This document shows, one piece after another, positions 23,101-35,800 of a stretch of 64,000 nt of DNA. The DNA is taken from assembly GCA_013180625.2 (NCBI GenBank), contig SNVD02002439.1, positions 62,001 through 126,000 on the forward strand, read 5' to 3'. This DNA is from Boswellia sacra. Lineage: Eukaryota; Streptophyta; Magnoliopsida; Sapindales; Burseraceae. Each line of letters starts with the position of its first letter. Within the stretch, counting starts at the first letter, position 1. A program made the position numbers and the translations under genes. The notes beneath the pieces were generated by a model that had not been told where the DNA came from, searched no databases, and saw only the letters and a list, made by a program, of their open reading frames with translations.

Positions 23101-26100
23101 TCTAGGAGTAGGATAATCATTACAACTAGAAATAAACATTTACTGTTTCAGAATGGAGTAAAAGAGAAGCATATATATGATGTTAAACGTATGGATGATG
23201 CTGATGCTCTCAAACTCCTTCAATTGCAGGCCTTCAAACGCAACAGGCCTACAGATGATCTTGTTAAGCTCTCGAAACAAATCACAGATTATGCAGAAGG
23301 GCTTCCATTAGCTCTTAAAGTTCTTGGATCTTTTTTGTGTGATAGAAGTGTTAATGAATGGAAAAGTGCCTCGGATAAACTGAAAAAACATCCTCCTAAG
23401 GAGATCATAGAGGTTCTTAGAATAAGTTATGATGGATTAGATGAAACTAATAAGGAAGTATTCTTAGATATAGCATGTTTTTTCAATGGCAGGAAAAAAA
23501 TTCGAGTCAAGGAAATATTACAATACAAATACGATTTTGACTTGGAAATTGTAATACAAGAACTCGTTGAAAAATGTCTGATAACTGTTTCAAGTGACAA
23601 AATTTGGATGCATGATATGATACAGAAAATGGGTCAGGAGATTGTTATAAAAAACCGAGATGGTCATCTTGGTAAACAGACTAGATTATGGTCATACGAG
23701 GATGTTCATAGCGTTTTGCAGCAAGAAAATATGGTAATATATCCTTTTAAAGAACAAAACTACATCTTTTTCTCTTATTTTGTTTACGTAACCAGTCAAT
23801 ATAATTATTATTCAAATGATTGATTGATTTATTTATTTTTAGGGAACATGTGCCATTGAAGGTATAATGCTTAACAATCCTGAGAAGAAGGGCATTACAA
23901 ACTTGAAGGGTAAAGCCTTTTCAAACATAAGCAATCTTAGACTACTCAAGGTGATTAGTACCGATTGTCAACTTTCTGAAGACCTTGAATGCCTCCCAAA
24001 TGGGTTGCGGTTTCTCAAATGGCTTGGATATCCTTTCAAGTCCTTACCTTCAGATTTCAATCCAGAAAATCTTTGTGAACTCAATATGTGTAGGAGTCAC
24101 ATCGAATATCTTTCAGAGGGCATGAAGGTATCATATCTTGATTTCTTTGTGTACACTGCAAATATCGTATAAATCAATTTTCTTATTATTTCTGTCTCTT
24201 GCAGCCTCTCGAGAAGTTGAAAATCATTAAACTCAGTCACTCTTGTAAGCTGATTAGAGCACCGGACTTTACAAAGGTTCCTAACCTTGAGAGGCTTGAT
24301 CTTGAAGGATGTATAAGTTTGCAAGAGTTTCGGCAATCCGTTGGATCTCTTAGAAAGCTTACGGTGCTGAATTTGAAAAACTGCAGAAGTCTTGCGAGTT
24401 TTGTAGTCAGCGACAGTGGTTTGACCTCTTTGAAGCTTCTCAATCTTGATGGCTGCGTAAAACTAGACAAACTGCCTGAGAACTTGGGAAAATCGGTGTT
24501 ATTGGAGGAGCTATATATAAATGTGATTGCATTAGGACAATTGCCATCTTCCATTTCACAGCTAATAAAGAAGAAGAGCCTCAGAGCATTCTATGCCCGT
24601 GGGTTTGAAGCACAACTGCCCCGAACCATTTTCTTCCATTCAGTGTCCAAGTCACAAAGAAGTTCACAATCCAAGTGTTTGTCCCCTCCTCTTACGTCAT
24701 ACCTAACAAGAGTAGAGCTTGTTGGCTGTAATATTGCCTCCTTGCCCTTGTCACAAGAAGAAAATTTAAGCAAAATCCAATTTGTCACCACGCCAGAAAG
24801 TATCAAGCACCTCTCAGAGCCCAAATATCCTCCCTCAAAAAATTCCAATTCCAGTAACTCATTGCTCAAACCTCCACAAAAAATGGTTTCTGTTAGATCA
24901 GAAGGTCCTGAATCATTGAAAAGATTGCCAAGCACTCTAATAGATCTATGCAATCCTCGAGAAATTGCAGTGCAACTTTTTGATTCCTTCAATCCAGCGG
25001 AGAATAATGACGGGAAAAGCAACTTGTCAAAAAAATTTTTGAAGCGCTGGTTTCAGGTTTCTCTCTAGCTCTTTCTCTGTCTTAAATTCGATCTTGTGAG
25101 TTATGGAATTCATCATTATGCAATGTTCAGTGTTATTGTTATCTTTTAAAATTATAGTCCTAACAAAATTCACGAAGAGGTTGTCGATGTCTAACATATT
25201 ATGTGGAGTGACTAGCCTCATTATAAATCCCAAAATCTTGTAGTTGAACTAGAATGTTGACCCGTCATTTAGAACCAATAGCGGACCTGCGAATGGGTCC
25301 AGGTGCTAATGTCCCCCCAGAATTTTTTTTTTTCATATTCTAAATTTTTAATGGTTTTCTTGTACATTAAATTTTTTTTTTCTTATAAATAACTAAGACA
25401 ACTATATCATATTCTTTTAAGTCACAACTTATAAACTTTCATACTTCAATTTGTCAACTATCATGATTTAATTTTTTATACTAAGATTAATTTTGTGGCA
25501 ACTTTAGTTATTGTTGGATGAAAACATTCTACCATAAATCGAAGATTTTTTATTTTTATTTTATTTTTAATATCTGATATCACTTGTAATGATAATTGGC
25601 TTCTAAGTGAGCAATCTTTTTACAAACCTTAAGGCCTCTTTCAACTATCTAATATAAAACTTAACAATTAAAAATATACCCTCAAGATACTTTTTAGTAC
25701 AGCATTATCATTATTTAAGGTATATAAATTGCAAGGTGTGTGAATATTTATTTTTTTGGATAGAAGAGATTTTCTTTTACTAGTGTTTTTGTTTATAGAG
25801 TCCAAATATGGTGCGCCGGCTGCACCGTATTGGAGCCACTTGCAACTACTATAAACAATTATTGAATAAATTTTTTAAATTACACATTTAGCTATTTAAA
25901 AGTGCATTCAATGATAGTTTGAAATTGAAACATGAGGGGGAAAATTCGATTATCCCTTAAATAAATTTGTACAAAGTTGATAAGAGAATATTAATTGAAA
26001 ACCTATAAATTATTGACAGTATAACCAACTGCAATATTATAGTAAAATGCTTATTTTTATTATATGTATTTCATTTTATTGATATTTTATCTTTATTTTC

Positions 26101-29100
26101 TTTATACATTGAAAATTCACTCATCCCAGTCTCATCTTGATGATGGTCCTTGTGCGCACGCATGTCTTTTGTTATCATTATTATTATTGAATTTTTTACA
26201 AAATTGAATGGCGTTGGGGGTGGGTTCTTAGACTTCAAAGGTCATAGTGAAAATGGGCTGTGGTGCTGATGGAGCCGACAACAGTGCTGATGTTGTTAAG
26301 GGGCTGAATGTGTAATGATGGTGGTTTGTCATTTTTATTTTAATGGTAATGTTTTTCATTTATTTGTCATGAACTAATTATTTTTAAGTTGTTTAATTCA
26401 ATATAACTGAGAGCATTTAAACTTGTTGCATATTTAAATAAATTATGACTATCTGTTCAATTATGAGGAGCTAAACAATTTTAATTCAATGTAACCGAAT
26501 AGGTAGACTTTGGGCATAGTAAAATGAATTACAATTATTTATTTAGTTATAAGTCAAACATATTTATCATATTTAGTTTAGTGTGGCTGAATAATACAAA
26601 TTTGTGTTATTGTTTGACCTTAGCATATATTATACTCAGTTGTAAAGTTTTTTATCTTCATTCATTGATACATAAAATTATTGTCTAACGTGCTCTTAAT
26701 GTTAGGATTATTTTAAAGGTGGAAGTTATATTCGTGATAATGGTGCTGGTAATGAATTGGCCATTGTTGACTGCATCGATGCCTCTATTACTGATATGGT
26801 ATAATACTCAACTTTTTGTTCTTTATTTTTTAAAATTTTTTAATTTTTTAATTGACTTTTCTATAATTTTATAATCTGTAGTTTTTGTTTTTGTTATTGC
26901 TAAAGGATATTTTGTTCTTCATTTTGCATATATTTTCGTCTGCGCTTATTACAACTTTTGTTTCTTATTGAAAAAATAAATAAATAATCGCAAACTTCAA
27001 ATTATATTGCAAGCTGTCCAACCATGTCCAAGAATGGAAATTGAAGTACTTAGAACCTAATTTACACATTGGCTCTGTTTTTGCCTCCATTCCTTCTGTC
27101 CTTGATGTATTTCCATGTGCTCTGAGTCACGAGTTCAAGCTCAAGTAGTTTTAGATGATTATAACTATTTTCCATGTTGGAACTTATGACAAATTTTGAG
27201 ACGAGCATATTTATCTCCCTAAGATGTTTTGTATCCTTTTGATATCAAGAACACTTGAAAATTGTAGCCAAAATACATTTAAATTTATTTCTAACATAGG
27301 CAAACAGAGGAAGTGTTGTATAGAAGAGAGGCAAACACCAGATACACTAATGTTAAAAAAGAAAACGAAAACAAACAAAAACAAAAACACCCAAATCACA
27401 AAGGGAGAATGGTTGGGGAAAAAGAAATTGCGTGTTCGAACTCCCCGTTCTATCAGTGTGCCTTTGTGATATTATCTACTTTTAGCCTGTACATTAAGCG
27501 TCTTGCATTCCAAAAGTCACACATTTTCTCATAATTAATCTGAGGATTGTGAAGAGGTTTATGGGGTCTCAAAAAACAATACTAAAACAATGTATTTGAA
27601 AATATAAGTTAGTAATACAACACATACAATGTATTATAGAGTCATTATCATACAACTTTTTGTAATATAAGATCTTGGAGGTTGCAAATACACAACAAAT
27701 GAGTTGTAATAAAATCTAATAATATTATCTCATATCAAGTTGTATGCGAATAATAGTATAAGTTAATTGTATAAGCTAATTGTATACCTGGTATTATTCA
27801 AGATGATAATTTTGAAATAATTTTTTAAAGAAAAACCTATAGGCTTGTTTGTTTATGTAATTAAAAAACTATTTTCAGAAAATGCACATTTACGAATATA
27901 ATTAAATTAATATTAATCACGTAACATTTTCAAAATCTACAAAAATTTAAAACCAACCACTTCGAACCAAATTTTGAAAACAAAAACTTAAAACACAAAA
28001 ATAAAACCACCTAATAAATCAAATAACTCCTAGATTCTTTTGATGAAAAAAAAAACATAGAAATATCATTGAATAACCTTAGGTTATTTTAGATTTTGGT
28101 TAAAAACATTGTACGTCATTCTATGCGAATGCTCATCTATTTGTCATATGCACCTTTTTCCCAAATGAAGTAACAATTTACAGTTTTCCTTGAGGTAATT
28201 AGTCTCTACTGTATCTTCTATGTCGGTACTTACCAAACATGATTTTATGGTACAGGAATTTTCAAATGATTGTTCACCCTTTTTTTATAGTCTTCCGGGA
28301 AGTAAAATTCCGAGGTGGTTCAGTTATTGTGCAGAAGGGGATTCAGTAACAATCGAACTACCTCTGGATGAGGCAAATGCTAAATTCATGGGTTTTGCTG
28401 TTTGTGCAGTATTTACGATGCCACCAAATTATAAAACTGACGAAGAACTCATAACGGTTTCTTGTAGTTTAAAAATAGGATTCTCATCTTTTGGTGTAAA
28501 ATTTTCCATACCTGGTTTCACAAGGATCGAGTCTGATTGCCTTTGTTTGGGATATTTGTCTAACGCTAATATAATTGGTGAAGAGTACATATTTCCGGGA
28601 GGACGTGTGCAAGTGGAATTTAGAATTCTTGACAGAAGTAGAAGTTGGAATACTTTCGTGAAAAGGTGTGGGATTCTTCCAGTAATTTCTGAGCGAAACA
28701 TAGAATATTTACGGACAGCCGAAGATAAAGATTCTATTATCGAGCAATACCATGACAAACAGTTGGCCGTGAGGGAGACAGTACCCTTCGGTCCCGATAA
28801 AATAGTTGAGGTGGTGCAATTGAATGCGGCGCAAGAGGTAGAGGCGGCTGTTTCTAAGACGAAGGGTAAGTTGAAAGTACACTCTCATACCACTGCCGTT
28901 GGGGATAAAGCGTCGCACCAAAGCCTTATAAATTCAGCTCAGGTTGTCCCCCATGCAACTCAGCTGGATGCCTTTGAGCCACAATACAATCCTCAAGATA
29001 TAGCTGAGGGTGTTTCAAATCCACATTACACTACTGCAGGGACGTCACAGGTTTTATGTTATACCCCATAAGCACTATTAATTCTTCATGAAATAGTCTT

Positions 29101-29320
29101 TATAATTAACCGATTTGTTCTCTTGTAGCGTACGCCTGCATATGATGACATTATGCATACTATTCTTCGTGAGGTCAAGGCCTTGCGTGATGAGGTCAAG
29201 GCCTTGCGTGATGAGAACAAGGAGATGCGTTTCGAGATCGATAGCCTTAGGAAAGCTGTGACGGATTTGACAAGCCGATTTGATGTGGTTGAAATGGTAA
29301 AATCAACAACCTTTAAGTAG
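20182..29320 (+). CDS. TIR-NBS-LRR (TNL) immune receptor, six exons
   Basis: Exons by splice signals and phase: 20182-20666, 22626-23733, 23843-24127, 24205-25056, 28256-29050, 29129-29320; all junctions keep frame and predict 1238 aa. Exon 1 is the TIR domain (WDVFLSFCGKDTR, residues 12-24; putative NADase catalytic Glu at 86 in WCLSEL). Exon 2 is NB-ARC: P-loop GMGGIGKTT (220-228), kinase-2 LDDVDD (301-306), RNBS-B SRIIITTR (323-330), GLPLAL (387-392), MHD (490-492). Exons 3-4 hold LRRs. Exon 5 has the C-JID post-LRR domain (LPGSKIPRWFSYCAEG). Exon 6 encodes a charged coiled coil. TNLs sense pathogen effectors and signal through TIR NADase activity and EDS1. Oddities are FRGEDTR changed to FCGKDTR, a short LRR, and long introns 1 (1.96 kb) and 4 (3.2 kb). 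No inactivating mutation is seen. Confidence 0.92.
25057..28255 (+). other. Long intron 4 of the TNL gene
   Basis: 3.2 kb, far longer than introns 2 and 3 (109 and 77 bp). It lies where many TNL genes would have further LRR coding sequence. It is AT-rich. A fragment at 25276-25335 (GCGGACCTGCG... then CCCCCCAG and T-runs) looks like transposon debris. An exon-like block at 26707-26798, preceded by TTAG and followed by GTATAA, is open (GGSYIRDNGAGNELAIVDC) but unrecognised. Confidence 0.6.
29171..29212 (+). repeat. 21-bp tandem duplication, one coiled-coil heptad
   Basis: GAGGTCAAGGCCTTGCGTGA plus T occurs twice in a row, 29171-29191 and 29192-29212, within TNL exon 6. Each unit encodes EVKALRD, exactly seven residues, so the coiled coil is lengthened by one heptad without changing its register. 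Confidence 0.93.
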
Positions 29321-30021
29321 GATAGATTAGATATTAATATAATTAAAAAAAATAAATGATGCTATTTTGAACCCTTAAAATCTAAATGGCCCTCAGTTTT
29401 AAGTTTCATGAGAGTAAAATTGTAATTGAAAAATAAGGATGATTATTGACCATTCATCTCACCAATCTAATGGTTGAGATTATTAATGAATTTGATATCA
29501 TTAAATATAATTTTTTTACTTTTAAATCTCAAAATTAGATTGGTTAGATAAATGATCATTAATTGATGTTTAAGAAGTGCTACACATACAAATTTTGTAT
29601 GCAGATTAAATTTTCATAACACTTTATAAACACATAAACCATCCTCATTCAATGCTTATGAATTAAATTGATTTTTTTATTTCACGCTTCCAATCAGTTT
29701 GTGACAAAATAGTTTGTAAATCTAGAATTATCGTAAAATTAACTATCATCAATAGTTGAAAAGAAAAAACTCTGCTTTCTAACACGTTTATCTTATAAGT
29801 GGGCTGGGCCTGAAATGATACCATTCCTTAATATGTTCATTCAGGTGCAACCCATAAATTCGTTTCTGTAGACCTATATAATCTTGCCCATCAAAACAAA
29901 GCCCAACTTCGTTTTCCAGAGTTCGTAATAAGGTGATATCATTTTTCTTTTTGAACAACCTTACTCCTTCTATTCTAATCCTTCATCACGTTCTAATTTC
30001 TGGTGCTTGATATTTTAAGAG
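29321..30021. other. TNL 3' flank
   Basis: AT-rich; no gene seen. From about 29880 the sequence resembles the leader of a ribosomal protein gene (pyrimidine-rich, TTCGTTTTCCAGAGTTCG), leading into the L13 relic. Confidence 0.4.
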
Positions 30022-30106
30022 ATGGTAAATCATAACAACAACGTTGTGCCCAATGGGCATTTTAAGAAGCAGCCTGCAACTTCGAGGAAGGATAGAAGAC
30101 ACATGG
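30022..30106 (+). pseudogene. RPL13: Ribosomal protein L13 first-exon relic
   Basis: The frame MVNHNNNVVPNGHFKK closely matches the start of 60S ribosomal protein L13, which in plants begins MVKHNNVVPNGHFKK (recalled from the family). An internal deletion follows, joining to QPA, a later part of the same exon, and then a diverged reading. It ends at a good splice donor (GTGAGT at 30107). No later L13 exon is visible, so this is a fragment from a duplicated gene with its intron start, not a processed copy. Confidence 0.75.
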
Positions 30107-32815
30107 GTGAGTTCCCGTCTCTGAGTTTTGATTAAATTGTGTGATAGTTTATTTATGGTTCAGTGCAACTTGTACGTTTAAATGTTATTACTACGATGTT
30201 TTAGATTAGATTACTTGTTTCCAGTAATTCCAAATAATGTAGCATTCCCCTTTTTGATGGACAGACAAGACATGCGGAACTTGCAGTGAAACACTCCTTC
30301 TATGACCACTTATGTGGGGGAAGAATCATAAAAACAAGTTAATTAGCATTTCCAACATTTTCCTCAAAATAGTTCACTCTTTTATTTGACTGAATTCCCT
30401 TACATGTAAACGATTTTCAGATCATCAATCTAACATCTTGTTAAAATTTGCTTCCCAAATATGTAACTGAAGTAGTAGTTTATTTGTTAGTTGCTTCTCG
30501 TTAATGATAAGACAATATTGAACTTATCGATTAGGAGCTGCTTAGTAGAGAGAACAAAGCCATATTTTCAGAGTAAACATTGGCAATTTTCCATTTTAAT
30601 ATTAATTTTTAGGACTTGTTAATATATCTATAATTCCGTCAAAGTTACTCAATGTTGGGCTCATATAATGCTGAAATTGTTGAGGTTTTGAGCTAACTGT
30701 TCACTTCTTGGCAGCAAAATCAGCAGCAATTCCCCTGCAAGTCCACTGATGCAGAGGAATCTCAATGATGAAGTTGCATCTCATGCTTTTGTTAGAGAAA
30801 TTGCTCTTCCTGAAGTGAAACAACCTCACATTTTTAGGTAAGTTTAACAACAAAAACATCAATTCAGATCCAAGTCCATCAAAAGATGCAAAGAAATAAT
30901 TCTTCATATGTGATACGGTTAAATGTAGCTGACGGTTGTGGCAGCTATTTCTTTCGTCTTTAATTAAGATGTATTTACCATTGCTTAACAATCTCCATAG
31001 AATCTTTCATAGATTTATATTCAACATGTTTAGGACAGAATCTGGATTCAGAGCCATAAGAAAGATGAGTCTTCAAGTACATACAGGATCTGACCATAGT
31101 CTTTTGTATCATTTCTGAAAGCATCTTATCCCGAATATAGTACCAGCCATAAGACTCTTGTTATTAGTTAAATATATATAATTTTTTCTCAACATGTGTT
31201 CTTCAGATAAACAATTATATTTTTCTGCATAAGGTTTAGAACTGTCTCATGATAATAACTATGTTGGCAGGATTAAATTTTTCACAAGTTTATTGAAATA
31301 GAGGTACAAAATACTATGCTGACAACAAAATACTATCCTATTACAAGGCATAGCCTGGGTTTCTCATAAAAATTAATTTAAAGTTGAAAATCATCTCTCC
31401 GAAGACGTGGTTTGTCTATTTTTGTAGAGGAATCGTTGTTTATACTTTATATTGAATTTTAAGTGGTGCAATGATAAGTGATGTAGTATTGTGTTTCCTA
31501 GGCTTTATTCTACTTAAGATTTGCTTTTTAGCAGCTCTGGCATGCACATGTGGCCGTGGCTGTTTAATAAAATAATTAAATTGAAAAAATAAAAAAATAG
31601 AATAACAATTACAGAGATGCTGAAATAGTTCAGGAGATTAAATGCAATGATCGGGAACTCTAGGGCGAACAAACTCACAAATTTGTCAGGTTAAGTTGGA
31701 AGGAAAATGGGAAGGACAGAATCAAGCACCCTTAAGTGCTTAGAAAAGGATGAAGTAATCTCATGATGAATTACATACCTTGCTTCCTCGTATCATTTAC
31801 TTCTTTGTTTTCTTTACCTTATGCTGAAAGTTTTCTCTGATGTTTTTCCTCTGAACATTATTTCTCTTAGGATATATAATAAAACTACCCCATTTATTCC
31901 TTCATCAACCTTGATTGTCTAATTGGTATCTTTGTGATTATGCTTAACTAATATAAATGTATACTATAGTCTTGCTTCTTGTACTATTTATTATTCTTCT
32001 TTCACCATTAGTCTTTCGAGCAAAAACCTCTACATTTTATATTTTAGCATTTTTCTTTCGCCACAGCGTTCATGAGCTTTTGTTTATCATATATATTTTT
32101 AATTTTATTTCTATTAAGTTATCTGGAAGCCTATTTAATTTTGGATGTTGTTAGTAAAACCGAAAGTTCAGATTGCATAACCTGGATTCTGCTCTCCTCT
32201 GTTTTCTCCTAAAAATTAAGATCTGTTTTTTTTTTTTTTTGGGACATAACTACTATAATTCCAGGTTCAAAATTTGACACTGAAATACAGTTGTTATAGT
32301 AATTTATAACATGACACTTGTAATACTAAGCATTATACTAAACTTATTGGTCAATGGCTTGGGGGATTTGTTAATTTTCCCTCGCACTGTTTATAAAGAA
32401 CATGGCTCTTTTCTTTTCTTTAGCCTAGTTGTAAAATACATCTGCTTCCAACATAATTGATCAAATTCCTTCATGCTACTTGAGCATTCTTAAAACTTAG
32501 AGATTCTGACCAGGAAAAAGTCACCAAGAAGAGAATAAGTTTGCAAGCTTGGGACCAGGCAGCCTTGAGTAAGAGAAAAGGCAAGAATACTCATATCATT
32601 TACTTTTCTCTTTTGTTGTACAACAAATTCTGTATTGTCTCCTTCATTTTCTTCTTTCATCATTCATGCTTATGACTTCAATTGTTCGTTAACCTGAAAA
32701 ATTTTTATTGCTATCTTGGTGATTGTTCTCCTTAGCTTATAGTTTATCCATCTTTATTCACCTAAAATCACTCAACAATTAGAAACATTTTTCACTGCAC
32801 AAAAACCTGAAATAA
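30107..32815. other. Intergenic region upstream of the CNL gene
   Basis: AT-rich with no complete gene. One exon-like block, 30715-30837, is bounded by TTGGCAG and GTAAGT and open in one frame (RNLNDEVASHAFVREIALPE), but I do not recognise it. It could be a 5' untranslated exon of the downstream CNL gene, or a relic. Confidence 0.4.
30715..30837 (+). other. Exon-like block with canonical splice borders
   Basis: 123 bp between an acceptor (TTCTTGGCAG) and a donor (GTAAGT), with one open frame (NDEVASHAFVREIALPEVKQ). No homology is recognised, and no partner exon is obvious apart from the L13 relic upstream and the CNL gene downstream. Confidence 0.35.
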
Positions 32816-35800
32816 ATGGACATTATTTCTCCAGTTGTTGGTCCAATTGTTGGAAGCGTCACAGCCTGCCTTTTTGGTGCAGGGCTGCATCAGCTTGGTT
32901 ACTTGTTTCACTATGACAAAAACATTGAAGAATTGAAAAAGCAAGCTAGGGAACTCGCTGGTGCCAGAGGCAGCATACAAGCAAAGATTGAAGCAGCTAA
33001 AAGAAATGGAGAAAATATCTTACCTGAAGTTGAACACTGGATGGTAGAAGTTGCAAATATATGTCCAGCAGCTGACAAGCTTTTGCAAGGTGAAGATGAA
33101 GCAAACAAGAAGTGCTTCAAAGGGCTGTGCATTAATATCGTATCCCGTTACCGACTCAGTAGGAAGGCAAAGAAGCACAATCTGATGATTTATGATAAGC
33201 TGCAAAAAGCAGGAAAATTTGAGAATGTGTCTTCTTCTCCTCCTCCTCCTCGAATATCTTCATTGAAGACATATTCGGGCAATTTTGAATCGAGACAATC
33301 AATTAGGAATCAGATTATGGAGGCCCTGGTTGATGAAAATGTCAGCATAGTTGGAATATGCGGGATGGGGGGTGTGGGTAAGACCACACTGGTTAAAGAA
33401 ATTGCAAAACAAGCTATGGAGGGTAAGCTATGTGATGCTGTTGTGATGGCGGTTGTGTCCCACAGTGCAGATATCTTCAAGATTCAAGACGAAATTGCTC
33501 ACATGTTAGGTTTCACAAAACTGCCTGACAAAGCCGAGTCTGCGAGAGCACTTTCCCTATGGGAGAGAATCAAGAAGGAGAAGCGGATCCTTGTTATACT
33601 AGATGACGTGTGGGGAAGAATTGAATTGGATAAGATTGGTATTCCTTTTGGAAAAGATCATGGAGGTTGTAAGATAATGATTACCTCTAGAAGAAAAAAT
33701 GTCTGTGAGCTGATGGATTGTCAGAAGACAATAACAGTTGAAACTTTATCAAAGAAAGAATCTTGGGACCTTTTTAAGGAGCTTGCTGGCTCAAATGTTG
33801 AAAATCCTCATATAAATCCAATTGCAAAAGAAGTTGCTGATGAATGTGGTGGCTTATCAATCGCAATTGTGACTGTAGCAAGAGCATTGAAGAAGAAGGA
33901 AAAGTATGTATGGATTGATGCTGTGCAACAACTTAGAAAGTCCACACCAACAAACATTGAAGGAATGCATGAAAATGTGGTTTCACCCCTGGAGCTGAGC
34001 TACAATCATCTTGAAAGTGAGGAGGCCAAATCACTCTTCTTATTCTGTGCTTTGTTTCCTGAGAATTTCAACATTTTCATTGAAGACTTGGTGAGATATG
34101 GGACGGGTTTGAGGTGGTTTCAAGATCTTGAGACAACGGAGGCTGTAAGAATCAGGACACATTCTCTTGTGAGTTCCCTCATCTCATCTTTTCTCTTGAT
34201 TGCTGGTGATCGGAATGACAAAAATTATGTTAAAATGCATGATGTTGTACGTGATGTTGCACATATAATAGCACCTAAATATGAGCGCAAATCCATGGTC
34301 AAAGCTGGCATTAAACTGCGAGAGTGGCCACTTAGAGACTCATTTGAAGAATTCAAAGCTATATCGTTAATGTTTAATGATATTCAGGAGGTCCCTAATA
34401 GCTTGGCATGCCCAAATCTAAATACTTTACTGTTGCAGAGAAATAAGAAGTTGGTAATCCCCAATAGTTTCTTTCAAGAGATGAAAGATCTGAGAGTTCT
34501 AGACTTAAGTCAAACCAAACTCTTGCTACTACCTGAGTCAGTTTCATCGCTTGCAAATCTTAGAGTGCTGCATCTTGACTTCTGCAAGTTGGATGACTTA
34601 TTTGTTATAGGAAGTCTAAGTAAATTAGAAATTCTTAGCCTTTTTGGTTCTAATATAAAGGAGATCCCCACATCCTTTAACAAATTAAGTCATCTAAGGT
34701 TGTTAGATTTGAACAAGTGTCGAGAATTAAAGCTAATACCACATGGAGTCATATCGAGTCTTCGTAAATTAGAGGAGCTGTACATGATGGAGTTTAGTGA
34801 TTGGGATTTTGAAGAAAAAGAAGATCAGGGAAGCAATGCCAAGTTTGTTGAGCTACAAGTCTTGTCTCGACTGACTAGCTTGCAGATATATGTCCCAAAA
34901 CATGATATGTTGCCTAATAACATGTCGTTCCCAGTCCAAAACTTAACCAATTTTATCTTGGAAATTGGAATTAGAGATTATGACTGGGATGCAAGTAGTT
35001 ACTTGAGAAATAAAAGACTCTCCCTCAAAAAGATTTCAGAAATGCCGTATTGGATTAAAGATTTGTCAAAACGAAGTGAGAAGCTTTTTTTAAGTGAAAT
35101 CACTGAAAATAGCCTCTGTGGTCTATTTAATGAAGGGTTCGATGATTTGAAGTCCCTAAAGATCAAATCATACGAAATAAAATATCTCCTCAATACATTA
35201 GAATGGTCACCAAGCCTACCTTTCTGCAGCTTAGAGGAATTGAAGATTGATCAAACTCCTAACCTGGTTGAAATATGTCATTGTCAACCCCCAATTCAAT
35301 CCTTTAGCAAACTTAAAGTTTTAGCTGTGAATGAGAGCAAAAGCATATTAACTATTGTACCATATCACTTGGCACGGAGGTTAAAAAGTCTCGAAACTAT
35401 GGAAGTAAATCAATGTGAATCAACGGTATATGTATTCAATTTGGAAGGGCTTGATATTGAAAAAGGAGAAACCGAGATACTCTCGTCATTAAAGATGCTA
35501 GAATTAAAAGATTTGCCTAAGATGACACAAATATGGAAGGGTGACCATCAATTCATAAACCTTGGTAACTTGAAGAGTGTCAGATTGTTGCAGTGCCCAA
35601 AGTTAATACAACTTTTTTCACCAGCTCTCCTGAAAAGCCTTATTTGTTTGGAAGATATAGATATAAGAAGTTGCAATGACTTAGAGGAGATCTTTGGGAA
35701 GAGAGAAGCAAGGGACCAAGAAAATGAGATAGTGTTGTACAAGAAAGAACACACCACAACCTTGCTAAGTTTGGGAAACCTGACTAATGTAATCATATCC

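Noticed and set aside
25276..25335. Possible transposon end in TNL intron 4
   Set aside because: A single end-like stretch with C and T runs; no partner end or duplication found.
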